From: Cristatella mucedo
Taxonomy: Eukaryota; Bryozoa; Phylactolaemata; Cristatellidae
DNA: 64,000 bases
Assembly: GCA_009760855.2 (NCBI GenBank)
Contig: WPIO01000227.1
Location: 15,001 to 79,000 of the forward strand
Reading direction: 5' to 3'
In this document: positions 21,401 to 33,765 of the stretch, piece after piece
How the letters are laid out: every line of letters starts with the position of its first letter
Position numbering within the stretch: the first letter of the stretch is position 1
The notes under the pieces: model-generated
What the model was told of the DNA's origin: nothing
The model's database searches: none
What the model saw: the letters and a program-made list of their open reading frames with translations, nothing else
Made by a program: the position numbers and the translations under genes

Positions 21401-24400
21401 TTGTCCGCTGGTAAGATGTCATCGTCCACGAGAGACAATGCATCGGCAGTTAGGGCGACGGAAAAAGCTGCAAGCGAGAAAGCATTGTTCAGTTAGGGAG
21501 CCCACATCGTCAGCTTTGGTGAAGCCGTCATGCCCGAGAGAGACAGCAGTGTTTGCTACAAGGACGGGATCGTTTGTAAGAGTGATGGCTAGAACAGCAA
21601 AAGAGATGGAATCGTGGGCTAAAGACACGGTATCGTTCGCAAGAAAGATTGCATCGGTAGCTAGAGTGACACTATCAGCTATGCGAAAGACGGCAATATG
21701 CGCTTCAGATAACCGTAATGGAAATATAATGGCTAAATGCAGTGAATTCACCGGAGCGTACAGCGTTGACAGGCAGGGAATGGTTTAAATACAGTATCAG
21801 CAGTCGTGGTAACCGCATTGTCCGCAATATTACAGGCATTGTCTGCAATAGAGACCTCATTGTCAACAAAAGACACGGCATCGGCAGGTAGAGCAACGAA
21901 ATAGGTTGCAACCGAAATAGAATCGTTTGCTAAGAGAGACAGAACCGTCTGCTAGGAAATCGCATGAAGGGGCTGCAACTGCAAATACGACGGCATCGTG
22001 TGCCAGAAAAATGGTATTGTTCGCAAGAACGGTGGCCCGGGTAGCTAGTGCGACGGCATCAGCTACAAGTGAGACGGCACCTTGCGCTTCAGAAATGGTT
22101 TCGCTTCAACAGAGAAAGCTACAAACGCTATTCAAATGGCATGGAAAGACGCAGTCAGTTTAGTCGCAGGAGTCACTGGAACATTCGTCATCAATACTCA
22201 GGGTATGAGTTAGATCATAATTATTTGCTATAGAAACTGCATCTTCTGTAATAGGACGAGCATCGTCTGCAGGACAGACTCACCCTCTGTAAAACAGACG
22301 TCATCGGGTACTTGAGAAATTGATTTGTTTCATGACAGAAACCTGCAACCGCAATATAAATGAGGCAGCATCGTTCGCAAGGGAGAAGCTATCGTAGAGA
22401 AAAGGACGGCATCGACTGAAAGACAGACAGCATCGACTTCCAGAGGGATGGACTCGTTTGCAGGAGTTATGGCTACAACCGTAAGAGAGATGGCAGCGTT
22501 CTTTAGAGACACGGTATCGTTGGTAAGCAGGACGGTATCGGTAGATAGAGCGGCGATCTGCAGCTAGCTGCCAGAGAGACGGCATTGGGCTGCTAAGACG
22601 TGGAATCTTTTCAGTAGAGACAGCTACAACCACTACAAAATGGCAAGGCAAAATGCAGTGGTGTCACACGCGCATACGGAATCGATAGGCAAGTTATAGA
22701 ACAGACACAGCATCATCCGCAATAAGAAAGGCATCCTCCGCAAACGGACGGGCATCGTCAGCTGGTGAGCCGTCATCGTCCGCAAGATACAATGCATCGG
22801 CAATGAGAGCGACGGAACAAGCCGCAAACGAGCCAGCGTCTTTCGTTCACATAGACAGCATCGTCAGCATGAAAAAGCCATCGTCCGCAACAGAGACGGC
22901 ATCGTTTTTTGTAAGGACGGAATTGTTCGAGTTAATTAGGGCTACAACAGCAGGAGAGAAGAAATCGTGGGCTTGAGACACGTTATTGTTCACAAACAAG
23001 ATGGGATCTGTAGCTAGAGCTACAGCATCAGCTACGAGAGAGACGGCATTGTTTGCTTGAGAAACGGCGTCATTTGCGTGAGAGAAACCTACAACGCATA
23101 GGGAAATTTCTTGGGTAAATGCACTGAAGTCACTGGAGCATGCAGCGTCGACACACAGGGTATAGTTTAGATACATTATCAGCCGCCATAGTAATAGCAT
23201 TGTCCGCTATAGAACGGGCATTGTCCATAAACCTGGCGGCATTGTCTCCAATTTAGGCATCATCCCCTGCTAGAGCGACGAAATAAGGTGCAAGCAAGGT
23301 AGCATCGTTCGTTAAAGGAGACAGAATCTTGTGCAAGGGAGAAACCATCGTCTTTCAGAGAAACGGAACCGACCGCAAGAGATATGGCATCGTCTTCTAA
23401 GTAGGCGGAATCGTTCACAAGAGTCCCGGGTAAAACAACAGTGAGACGGCATGGTGCTCTAGAGACACGGTATCTTCCTCGAGCACGATAGCAAAGGTAG
23501 CTAAATCAACGGCATCAGCTGCTAGTGAGACGGCAGTTTGCGATTTAGAAATGGCGTCTTTTCAACGTAGAACGCTGCAACCGCAAAAAATAACATGGGA
23601 AAATGAAGTGGAATCACTGGAGCATGCGGCACTGACGCGAACTGTATAGCTTAGACAGAGTATCTTCTGCAATGGAAACGGCATCGTTCACATTAGAACG
23701 GGCATATATCGCATGAGATACGACATCGTCCGCAATAAATACAGCATCGGCAGATAGGGAGAAGGACCGAGCAGCAAGCGAGACAGCATTGATTGTAAAG
23801 AGAGACATAATCGTTCGCAAGAGAGACGGCATCGAGCGAAAGTAAATCGGCATCGTCTTTTAGAAGGACGGAAGCGTTCGTGAGAGTGACGGCTACAACT
23901 ACACGAGTGACCGGATGGTGCACTGGATACATGGTATCGTTAACAAGCAAGACGGTATCGGTAGGAAGAGCGACGGTAGCAGCTGCAAAAGAGATGGAAA
24001 CGTGAGCTTCTGACACGGCGACGTGTCACGAGAGAAAGCTACAACCGAAATTGAAAACGCATCGCTAATGGCAGTAGGGACTATAGAGAATACGGCATTG
24101 ACAAGAAAGGTATACTTTGCACACGGGTCAGCCGAAAGAGTAACCGCATCACACAGTACGCCAGAAACGCGGCCTCAGAAAATAGAGCGACTAAACAATC
24201 TGTAAACGTGACTGCATTGTTCTTCAAGAGAGATAGCATTGTCAGCAAGATGAAAGCCATCGTCCGAAAGATAGACGGCATGGACAGCGAGTGAGTCAGT
24301 ATCGTCTTCCAGTCAGACTGATTTGTTCGCAAGAGTGACGACTCCAACCACGAGAGAAAAGGTATCGTCTGCTAGAGAAAAAGAATCGTTCCTAAATAAG

Positions 24401-27400
24401 ATGGCATTTGTAGGAAAAGATATAGCATTAGATGCAAGACAGACAGCATCAAGTGCTTCAGTCACGGCTTTTTTTCAAGAGAGAATGCTCCAACCACGAA
24501 AAAACTGGCGTACCGAAATATAGTGGGGTAACTGGACAATTTAGCATGCATGCACAGCGTATAGTTTAGACACACCATCATCAGCAATAGAAACGGCTTG
24601 GTCCGCAATAGAACGGGCATCGTCGGCTGAACGGACGTTACCGTCAACATGAGATACAGCATCGGCAGTTGGAGCGACGGAACAAGCTCCTACAGATACA
24701 GTGTTGTTCGCTAAGAGAGACAGCAGCATCATCAAGGGGCGAGCCGTCGTCAGCAAGAGAGACGACATCGACTGCAACGAGAGACAGTATCGTCTTCTAG
24801 ACCGACGGTAGCTTTAGCAAAAGTGACGGCTACAACCCATAGAGAGACGGCATTGTGTGCTAGATACACGGTATTGATAGCAAGAATAACGCCATCGGTA
24901 GGTAGACCAACGGCATCAGCTAGAAGAGAGATGGCATGTGCTCTTCAGACATGGAACCGTTTTAATGGATACAGCCAAAAACGCAACACAAATGGCAAGG
25001 TAATATGCGCTGGTGTCCATGGTGCATACGGCATCGATGGGCAAGCTGTAGTATAGACACTACATACTTGAAAACAAACTAGGCATCATCCGCAATAGGA
25101 CGGGCTTGATCAGCAGGGGAGATCTCATGGTCCGCGGGAGACAATGCATCGGCAGTTAGGGCGACGGAAGAAGCTGCAAGCGAGCCAGAATTCTTCGATT
25201 AGACAGACAGCATTGTCAGCAAGGGTGAAGCCATCGTGCTCAAGAGAGACGGCAGTGTTTTCTACAAGGACGGAATCTTTCGTAAGAGTAACGGCTGGAA
25301 CAGCAAGAAAGAGGAAACCGAGGGCCAAAGACATGGTATCGTTCGCAAGCAGGATTGCATCGGCAGCTAGAGCAACAGAATCAATTATGCAAAAGACGGC
25401 ATATTGCGCTTCAGATAACCATAATAAAAATATAATGGGTAAATGCAGTGAAGTCATATGAGCATGCAGCATAGACACGCAGGGTAAAGTTTAGATACCG
25501 TATTAGCGGCCATAGTAACCGCATCGTCCACAATAGATCAGCCATTGTCCGCAGAAGAGACGTCATTGTCCCCAATAGACACGGCATCTGCAGGCAGAGC
25601 GACGAAATAGGTTGCAAGCAAGATAGTGTTGTTTTTTAATGGAGACAAAACTGCCTGCAAGAGAGAAACTATCTTCGTTTAGATAAACGAGATCGACCAC
25701 AAGAGAGACGGTATTGTAACTTGGGGAACGGAATCGTAGGAAGAGGGGTAGTATAACCGCTGTAAAAAAGACGGCATTGTGCGCTAGAGACACTGTATTG
25801 CTTGCAGGCACGATGGCTTGGGTAACTTGAGCAACGGCATCAGCTGCAAGTGAGACGGCATCGTGCGCTTTAGCCCCGGCATCATTTCAAGAAAGAAAGC
25901 GACAACTGCAAGAGAAATTGCATGGCGAAATGCAGAGGAATAATCGGAGCGTGCGGCATTGACTAAAAACGTATAGTTTAGGCACATAATAATACATATT
26001 AGAAACGGCATCGTAAAAAATAGAACGGGCATCCTCGGCTGGTGAGACGTCATCATCTGCGAAAGACCTCATTGGCAGGTAGAGAGAAGAAACAGGTAGC
26101 AAACGTGAGAGCATCGTTCATTAAATGAGACTGCATCGTTTGCAAGACAGACGGCATCGAGCGAAGGTGAGACGGCATCGTCTCCTAGAAGGACGGACGC
26201 GTTTTCGAGAGTGATGGCTACAACCACAGAAGAGACCGACTCGTGCACTGGAGACATGCTATCGTTTGCAAGGAAGGCGGTATCGGTTGGAAGGGCAACG
26301 GCGTCAGCTGCAAAATGGACAGCAACGTGTGCTTCAGACACGGTGTCGTATCCCGAGAAAAAGCTATAGCCACCATAGAAATGGCATTGGTAAAAGTAAA
26401 AGAGTCACTGAAGCACGCGCCAGCCACACGTAGGGTATAGTTTACATACAGAGTCAGCCTCAATAGTAACCGCATCGTCCGATATAAAACGGGCATTGTG
26501 TACATGAAAGACGAAATCATCCGCAAGAGAAACGGCATCGAAAGCTAGAGCAAACGAACAAGCTGCAAGCAAGACAGCCTTGTTCGTTAAAACAGATAAC
26601 TTTTTCGGCTAGGGAGAAGCCATTGTCCGCATAGTGAACAGCATCGATCGCCAGTGAGACGGCATCGTCTTGCAGGCTGACTGAATCGTTCACAAAAGTG
26701 ACGACTACTACCCAAAAAAAGACGACAACGTGCGATAGAGACACGGAATCGTTCGCAAGTAAGATGGCACTGGTAGGTACAGCGACGGCATAAGCTGCAA
26801 GGGAGATGGCATTGAGTGCTTCAGACACGGCTTCGTTTCGAGAGGGAAATCTACAACCTTAAGGCAAATGGCGTTGCAAAATATAGTGGGGTCACCGGAC
26901 CATTTGGCATTTATTCCCGAGGTATAGCTTAGGAAAGGCATCATCCGCACTAGAAATGGCTACGTCCACAATCGAACGGGCATCGTCCGCAGGACGGACG
27001 TTATCGCCCATAAGAGACACGGCGTCGGAAGTTGAAACGACGGAACAAGCTCGTACTAAGACAGCGTCCTTCGTTCAGAGAGACTGCATCATCACGGGAC
27101 GAGCCGTCGTACGCAAGAGGGATGGCATCGACGGAAAGAGAGACGACAACGTCTCCTAGCCGGACGGCTGATTTAGCAAGAATGACGGCTACAACCACCA
27201 GAGAGACGGCATTGAGGGCTAGTGACGTGGTGTCGGTCGCAAACATGACGGCATTGGTAGGTAGACCACCGGCGTCAGCTGCAAGAGAGACGGCATCGGG
27301 CAATTCCGAAATGGATTTGGTTCATGAGAGAAACCTTCAACCACATAGGAAATGGCACAGCATGCAAGTGCAGTAGAGTCAATCCAGCATGCCTCATTAA

Positions 27401-29184
27401 AAGGCAGGGCGTGTATTAGACACAGCATTATTTGCAATAGAAACTGCATCGTCCCCAATAGGACGATCAGCGTCTTCAGGAGCAACTCACCCACTGTAAC
27501 AGAGACAGCATCGGCAGCTAGGGCGATGGATAAAGTTGAAAGTGAGGAAGTATTATTTCTTATGTGAAGCAGCGTCGTTCACAAAGGAGAAGCCATCGTT
27601 GAGAAAACGGACGGCATCGACTGAAAAACAGACAGCATCGACTTCCAGAGGGATGGATTCGTTTGTAGGAGTGATGGCTACAACCGTAAGAGAGATGGCA
27701 GCGTTCTTTAGAAACACGGTATCGTTCGCAAGCAGGACGGTATCTGTAGATAGAGCGACGGCTGCAGCTGCAAGAGAGACGGCACCGTGCTGCTGAGATG
27801 TAGAATCGTTTCAATAGAGACAGCTACAACCGCAAGAAAATTGATAAGGAAACATGCAGTGGTGTCCCAGGTGCATACGGCATCGATGGGCATCTTGTAG
27901 TATAGGCGCAGCATCATCCACAACAGAACGGGCATCGTCCGCATTAGAGACGTCATTGTCCCCAATAGACACGGCATTGGCAGTTGGAGCGCCAAAATCA
28001 AGTGCAAGCAAGATAGCATCGTTTGTTAAGAGAGACAGGACTGCCCGCAAGGGAGAAACCATCGTCTTTTAGAGAAACGGAATCGACTTCAAGAGAGACG
28101 GCACCGTGTTCTTGGTGGACAGAATCGTTGGCAAAAGAAACGGCTACAATCACAAGTGAGACCGCATCGTGCACTGTAGACACTGTACCATTCGCAAGCG
28201 CGATAGCATGGGTACCTAAAGCGACGGCATCATCGTCAAGTGGCACGGCATCGGGCGCTTTAGCCCCGGCGTCTTTTCAAGAGACAAAGCTACAACCGTA
28301 AGAAAAAGTCATGACAAAATGCAATACAATGACCGAGCACGCATAGCATGCGGCATCGATACGAACGTACAGTTTAGGTACAGCATCATACGTATTAGAA
28401 ACAGTATCGTCGAAAATAGAACAGGCATTGTCGGCAGGAGAGACGTCATCATCCGCGTGAGGTCACATTGGCAGGTAGAGAGAAGAAACCGGCAGCAAGT
28501 GAGACGGCATCGTTCGTTAAGAGAGACAGCATCGTTCGCAAGACAGACGGCATCGAGCGAAGGTAAGAAAGCATCGTCTCCTAGAAAGACGGAAGCGTTC
28601 GCGAGACTTACGGCTACAACCACGGAACCGACCAACATCACGTACTAGATACATGCTATCGTTCGCAAGGAAGGCAGCATCGGTAGGAAGAGCGAGGGTA
28701 CCAGCTGCAAAATGGACGGCAACGCAGCACAATGGACGGCAACGTGCGGTTCCGCTACGGCGTCGTGTCACAATGGCAAGCTACATCCACCTTAGAAATA
28801 GCATTGATGAATGCAGGATAGACACTGAAGCATGCCGCATCAAAACGCAGGGTGTAGTTGAAATAAAGTATCAGCCACAATAGTAACCATAACGCACGAA
28901 ATAAAACGGGCATTGTCTAGAGGGGAGACGCCATGGTTTGCAAGATACACAGCATCGGATGCTAGATCGACAGAAAAAGCTGTTGGCGAGACAGCATTGT
29001 TCATTAGGAGAGATTGCATTGGCGCCTAGGGAGAAGCTATCATCAACAAGATAGACGGCGTCAACCGCATGTAAGACGGCATCGTCTTTCAGGCGGATTG
29101 AATCGTTCGTAAGAGGGACGACTGCAACCGGAAGAGAGATGGTATCGCGTGCTAGAGACACGGACTCGTTCGCACGGAAGATCT
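18428..29184 (-). repeat. Satellite A, minus-oriented array of ~460-490-bp units
   Basis: The same 21-bp-based sequence as 8690-18427, in reverse complement. A landmark of the form aaatggcaaggcgaaatgcagtgg recurs in variants about every 460-490 bp (near 19905, 20368, 20840, 21283, 21728, 22135, 22640, 23100, 23590, 24050, 24490, 24980 and so on to 28790), giving about 22 units. The unit is about half the ~970-bp period of the opposite arm. Minus-strand frames again read DAVSLANDAVSL-type peptides and stop within each unit. There is no sign of a gene in this 10.7 kb. Confidence 0.88.
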
Positions 29185-31365
29185 GCTGAGAGCTACCGAA
29201 GGATGCGGAAAGCTGCCTTCAGTTGACTCTATCTTCAGCAATTTGCCATTAGCTAGCGCGAGTTGGAGTGATCAGCTGCCGTCTGCCGGAAGCTGCCGTG
29301 AGCTTCCGCCAAATGTCTCGAGCTTCTGCGAACTGCCGCAAGATTTTTCTAACTGCGGCAAGCTGTCACGAGCTGCCGCGATGTTCTGCTAGCAGCAGCG
29401 AATTCCCTCGATTTGCTGCTCGCCGCAGCTAGTAGCCGCCTCATACCGCTAGCTGCGCCAAGCTGCCGCGAGTTATCTTGATCTACCGCGAGCAGTCACG
29501 AGCTACAGCGGACTGCCGCAAGTTGTCTCGATCTTCCCTGACCTTCCGAGAGCTAACTCGAGCTGCCACGATCTTCTAAAAGGTACCGCACACTCCTGCG
29601 AGTAGCCGCTAGCTACAGCAAGCTTTAGCGAGCTGCCATGAGTTGTCTCGATCTTCCTTTATATTTTGTAAGCTTTAGCGAGTAGCCGCAAGCCCCTCCC
29701 CCCCCCCGCCAGCTAAGGTGAGGTGCTACGAAATGTCTCCATCTACCCTTATTCGCTGCGAGCTTTTGTGAACAGCAGCGAGCTGCTGCGCCCTGCTCCA
29801 AGCTGCCTTGAACTTCATGAGCTTCCGAAAACTGCCTCGAGCTGCTGCAAGCTGCCACAAGCGGTCGCTAACTGCAGCAAGATATCGCTATCTGCCGCGA
29901 TGTTCTACGAGCTGCTGCGAATTCCCTCAATCTGCAGCGAGTAGCCGCCTCGTACGGCTAGATTCGGCGAGCTGCCGCGAGCTGTCTTAATCTACCTCGA
30001 GCTGTCACGAGATAGAGCGAGCTTCGGCGAGTAGTCTCCATCTTTCATGATCTTCCGAGAACTAACGCGAACCGCCGTTTTCTGCTGCGAGCTATCTCAA
30101 GCTACCGCAGGCTTTAGTGAGCTGCTGCAAGTTGTCTCGGTCTTCCTTCATCCGTTCCTTGCAGCTGCAAGTAGCCGCAACTGACCGCAAGCTGTGGCGA
30201 GCTGCCGCGAGTAGTCTCCATCTTCCTCAAACTTCCACGAGCTTTCACTAAATGCCACGAGCTTCTGAGCGCTGCTGTAAGCTGCCATGAGCTCCTGCAA
30301 GACACCGCGAGGTCAAGCTAGTTTCAACTTTGTGCCTCGAGGTACCTCGAGCTGCCTCGATTGTCTCTGTTCTAATGGAAGCTGTAAAAAGCTGAGGAAA
30401 ACTTCCAAGTGGTGATGCGTGCTAGTGAGAGCTGCCGTGAGCTGCTGCTAGCTGCCGCAATCTGTCATGAGCTGCAGCAATTGTTGCAATCTGCTGCGAT
30501 CTGCTTCGATCTGCCGCAAGCTGCCACGATCTTCCATGATCTTCCGCGAGCTGTGGATAGGTGTCGCGAGCCGCCGCCAGCTGCTTCGAGCCGCCACAAG
30601 CTGCCTTGAGCTGCTGTAAGCTACCGCGAGTTCTAGCGAGCTGCAGCTAGCTGCAGTAAGCTGCCGCGTGCTGATGGGATGTGCCGCCATTTGTCTTGAT
30701 CATTGGCGAGCTTTCGCGAGCTTACGTGGGCTGCCGGGAGCTGCCGCTAGCTAAAATGGGCAGCCACGAGTAAGTACTGTACGCTGAGTACTACTACTAA
30801 TGAGCTACTACTACTACTGAGCTACTACTACTACTGAGCTACTACTACTACGCTGAGTACTACTACTACTGTACGCTGAGTACGAGTACTACTGTAAGCT
30901 GCTGCAAGGTACTGCTAGCCCCAGCGAGCTCAAGCTACTTGCAACGTTATCCCTCGAGGTCCCGCGAGCTGCCTCGATTGTCCCTATCTGCAAGCTGCCG
31001 CAAGCTACATAAAACTACTGTGAGATGACGTATGCTGCTCCGTGCTGCCGCGATGTGCCCCGAGCTACTGTGAATAGCTGCGATCTGCCTTAAGCTGCCG
31101 TGAGCGTCCACTAACGGCCGAAAGCTGCTGCGAGCTTCCGAAAGCTACCAAAATCTGCTGCGAGGAGCCGCGTGCTACCGGAAGCTGCGAAGAACTGTCG
31201 CGAGTTGTCTCGATCTTATTTTATTTGTTGCGAGCTGCCGCGAGCTGTGGAGAAGTGTCGCGAGCTCCCGCCAGCTCGTGTGAGCTGCCGCTAGCTGCTC
31301 CGAGCAGCCGTAAGCTACCGGTAGCTCCAGCGAGCTATCGTGAGCTGCAGGCAGCTGCTTAAAGC
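29185..31365 (+). repeat. Satellite B, 10-bp-unit array, plus orientation
   Basis: Tandem variants of the decamer gagctgccgc. Three decamers make ten codons, read as ELPRAAASCR-like peptides. This explains the many Ala/Ser/Cys/Arg-rich open frames, none of which is called a gene. Longer-range similarity exists, for example a cctcgagctgcctcgattgt segment near 30330 and 30970 that also occurs inverted near 32165, but there is no tight higher-order period. The change from satellite A is abrupt at about 29185. A run of 10 C lies at 29698-29707. Confidence 0.88.
30770..30900. repeat. (ACT)n-rich microsatellite
   Basis: About 130 bp of imperfect tactactact runs separated by gagc and gtacgctga, inside satellite B. 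It probably expanded from a gctacta-type variant of the 10-bp unit. Confidence 0.9.
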
Positions 31366-33765
31366 CGAAGTTTGCTATGGCTTGCGGCTAATCGCGGCAG
31401 CTCGCAACGGATGAAGGAAGAGTGAGACGACTCATGGCAGCTCGCTGAAGCTAGCGTTAGCTCGCGGCTGCTCACAGGAGCTTGCGGCTGCTTGCAGCAG
31501 CTCCCTGCAGCATGCGGCAGGTTGCGGCAGCAGCTCACGGCAGCCAGCCTAAGCTCAAAAAAGCTAGCACTAAATATATACAACAGGCGGAACATCACAG
31601 CAGCTCGAGACTGCTCGTGGCAGCAAGAGCTAGCTTACGGAAGATCGCTGCATCTCACAGCAACTCGTAGCAGCTTGCGATAGTTCGCGGCAGCTCGAGA
31701 AAGCTCGTAGAAGAGCAAGGCAACTCGCAGCACCTCGCAGCTGCTCGTGCCAGCTCGTGGCAGCTTACGGCAAATGGCGGCCACACGCGATAGCTTGCTG
31801 GACCTTGCGGTAGGTTACAGCTGCTCGGGGCGGCTCCCGGCAGCTCGCAGCATCTGGAGGCAGCTCGCAACTCCTCTCCACAGCTCGCAGCAGATGGAAT
31901 AAGATCGAGACAACTCTCAGCAGTTCTTCACAGCATGCAGAAGCACGCTGCTTCTCGCCGCAGCTTGCGGCAGTTGGCAGCAGCTCCAGAAAGCTTAAGG
32001 CAGCTTGCGGCAGATAGCAGTAATTGGCCATAGCTGGCGGCAGCTCGCGACGGCTCGCGGCAGCTATCGGGTGCTAAAGGCGCTACCGGCAGCTCACGGT
32101 ATCTCGTAGAAGCCCGTGCCACCACACGTTAGTTTTAGGTAGCTTGCCGCAGCTTGCAGCTGATCTGGACAATCGAGGCAGCTCGCAAGAGCTGGAGGCA
32201 CAACGTTGCAAGTAGCCTGAGCTCACAGGGGCTTGAAAAACTTGGTGAAGCTTACAGCAGCTTGCAGCAGTTCGCTTAAGGTCATGGTAGATTGCAGAAG
32301 ATGGAGAAAACTCGGGGTGGCTATTCGAAGCTTGAGGATACTCGCTTCAGATGGCAGGAGCTCACGGCAGCTTACAGCAACTCGCAGATGTTATCGGCAG
32401 TTCGCGGAAGCTCACGGCACATTAAGGAAGATGGAGACAACTCGTGACAGCTCGTCGAAGCTTGCTTTGGTTGGCGGCTACTGGCTGCAGCTCGCGGCAG
32501 CCTACAGCAGCTCACAGCAGCTAGCGGCAGTTCATGGAATATCACAGGACATCAAGGAAGATTGGGATAACTCGCAGCACCACGTCCAAGCTTGCGGTAA
32601 CTTGCGGAAATTCCCAAGAGCTAGCGGTAGTTCGAGGCATCTCGCAGCAGATGGCGGCAGCTCAAGGCAGATCTGGAAAGATCGAGACAAACCGCGGCAG
32701 CTCATCTCAGCTTGCGGAAATTCCAGGCAGCTTCCAATGGCTCCCGGTGGCTCCCGGCAGCTCACGAAAGCTCGCGTAAGATTGAAATAACTGGCAGGAC
32801 ATTGCAGCTGCACGCGGCAGCTTACGGCAGCTAGCTGCAGCTCGCTGGAGCTCAAGGCAGCTCACTGCAGCCAGGGGCAGCTAGCAGCACCTCTAAGCAG
32901 CTGGCGGCAGCTCGAGAGACCTCTTCGGAGATGGAGTCAGCTCGCGACACATCGAAAAAGATCGCGACGACTCGCGGCAGTTCTTTGCAGCTTGCGGTAT
33001 TACGCGGCTTCTGGCGGCAGCTTGCCGCAGCCCGCACCAGCTTGTTGCAGCCTATGGAAGAACACGGCAGCTTGCGGAAGATCATTGCAGATCGCTGCAA
33101 CTCGCGTCCGCTTGCGGCAGGTCGCGGCAGATTGCAGCAATTTAGAGCAGCTCGCAACACATCGCGGCAACTTGCTGCAGCAAGCGGCAGCTTACGGTAG
33201 CTCACGGCAGCTCACGGCAGCACGGGTCACCACTTGGCTGTTTGCCGCAGCTGTCGGCAGCTTGCAGCAGATCGGGGATTTCGAGGTCGCCCGCTGGAGC
33301 TCGAGGCACGACGTGCAGCTAGCTTGAGCTTGTGGTGTCTTGCAGGATCTCACAGCAGCTTGCTGCAGTTCGCGGCAGTTCGCGGACGCTCCCGGCAGAT
33401 TAATGATGATGATGACTACTCGCGGCAGCTCGCCACAGCCTGTGGTGGCGCACAGCTACTCGAAGCAGATAGCAACAGATGAAGATCGCGACAAATCGCG
33501 GAAGCTCGCAAAAGCTGGTGGTAGCTCGCTGCAGCTCGGAGCAGATAACGGCAGGTCGCGTTATCTCTCGGAAGATCAGGAAAGATAAAGACTACTCGTG
33601 GTAGCTTGCTGTAACTGAGATAGCTCGTGGTGGATCAAGCCAACTCGCAGCAGCTCTCCGCAGCTTATGTTATCTGGGAGCTACTCGAGGTAGATCAATG
33701 GAATTTGCAGCAGCTCGCGGAACATCGCATGTGCTCGCGAAAGCTCGTGGCAGCTAGCGATTGCG
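31366..33765 (-). repeat. Satellite B, minus orientation
   Basis: Reverse complement of the flanking satellite B, with cggcagctcg-type decamers. It includes the inverted counterpart of the longer segment seen near 30300-30370: gacaatcgaggcagctcgc followed by ggcacaacgttgcaa at 32165-32215. The arms 29185-31365 and 31366-33765 therefore form an imperfect inverted repeat centred near 31366. Confidence 0.85.
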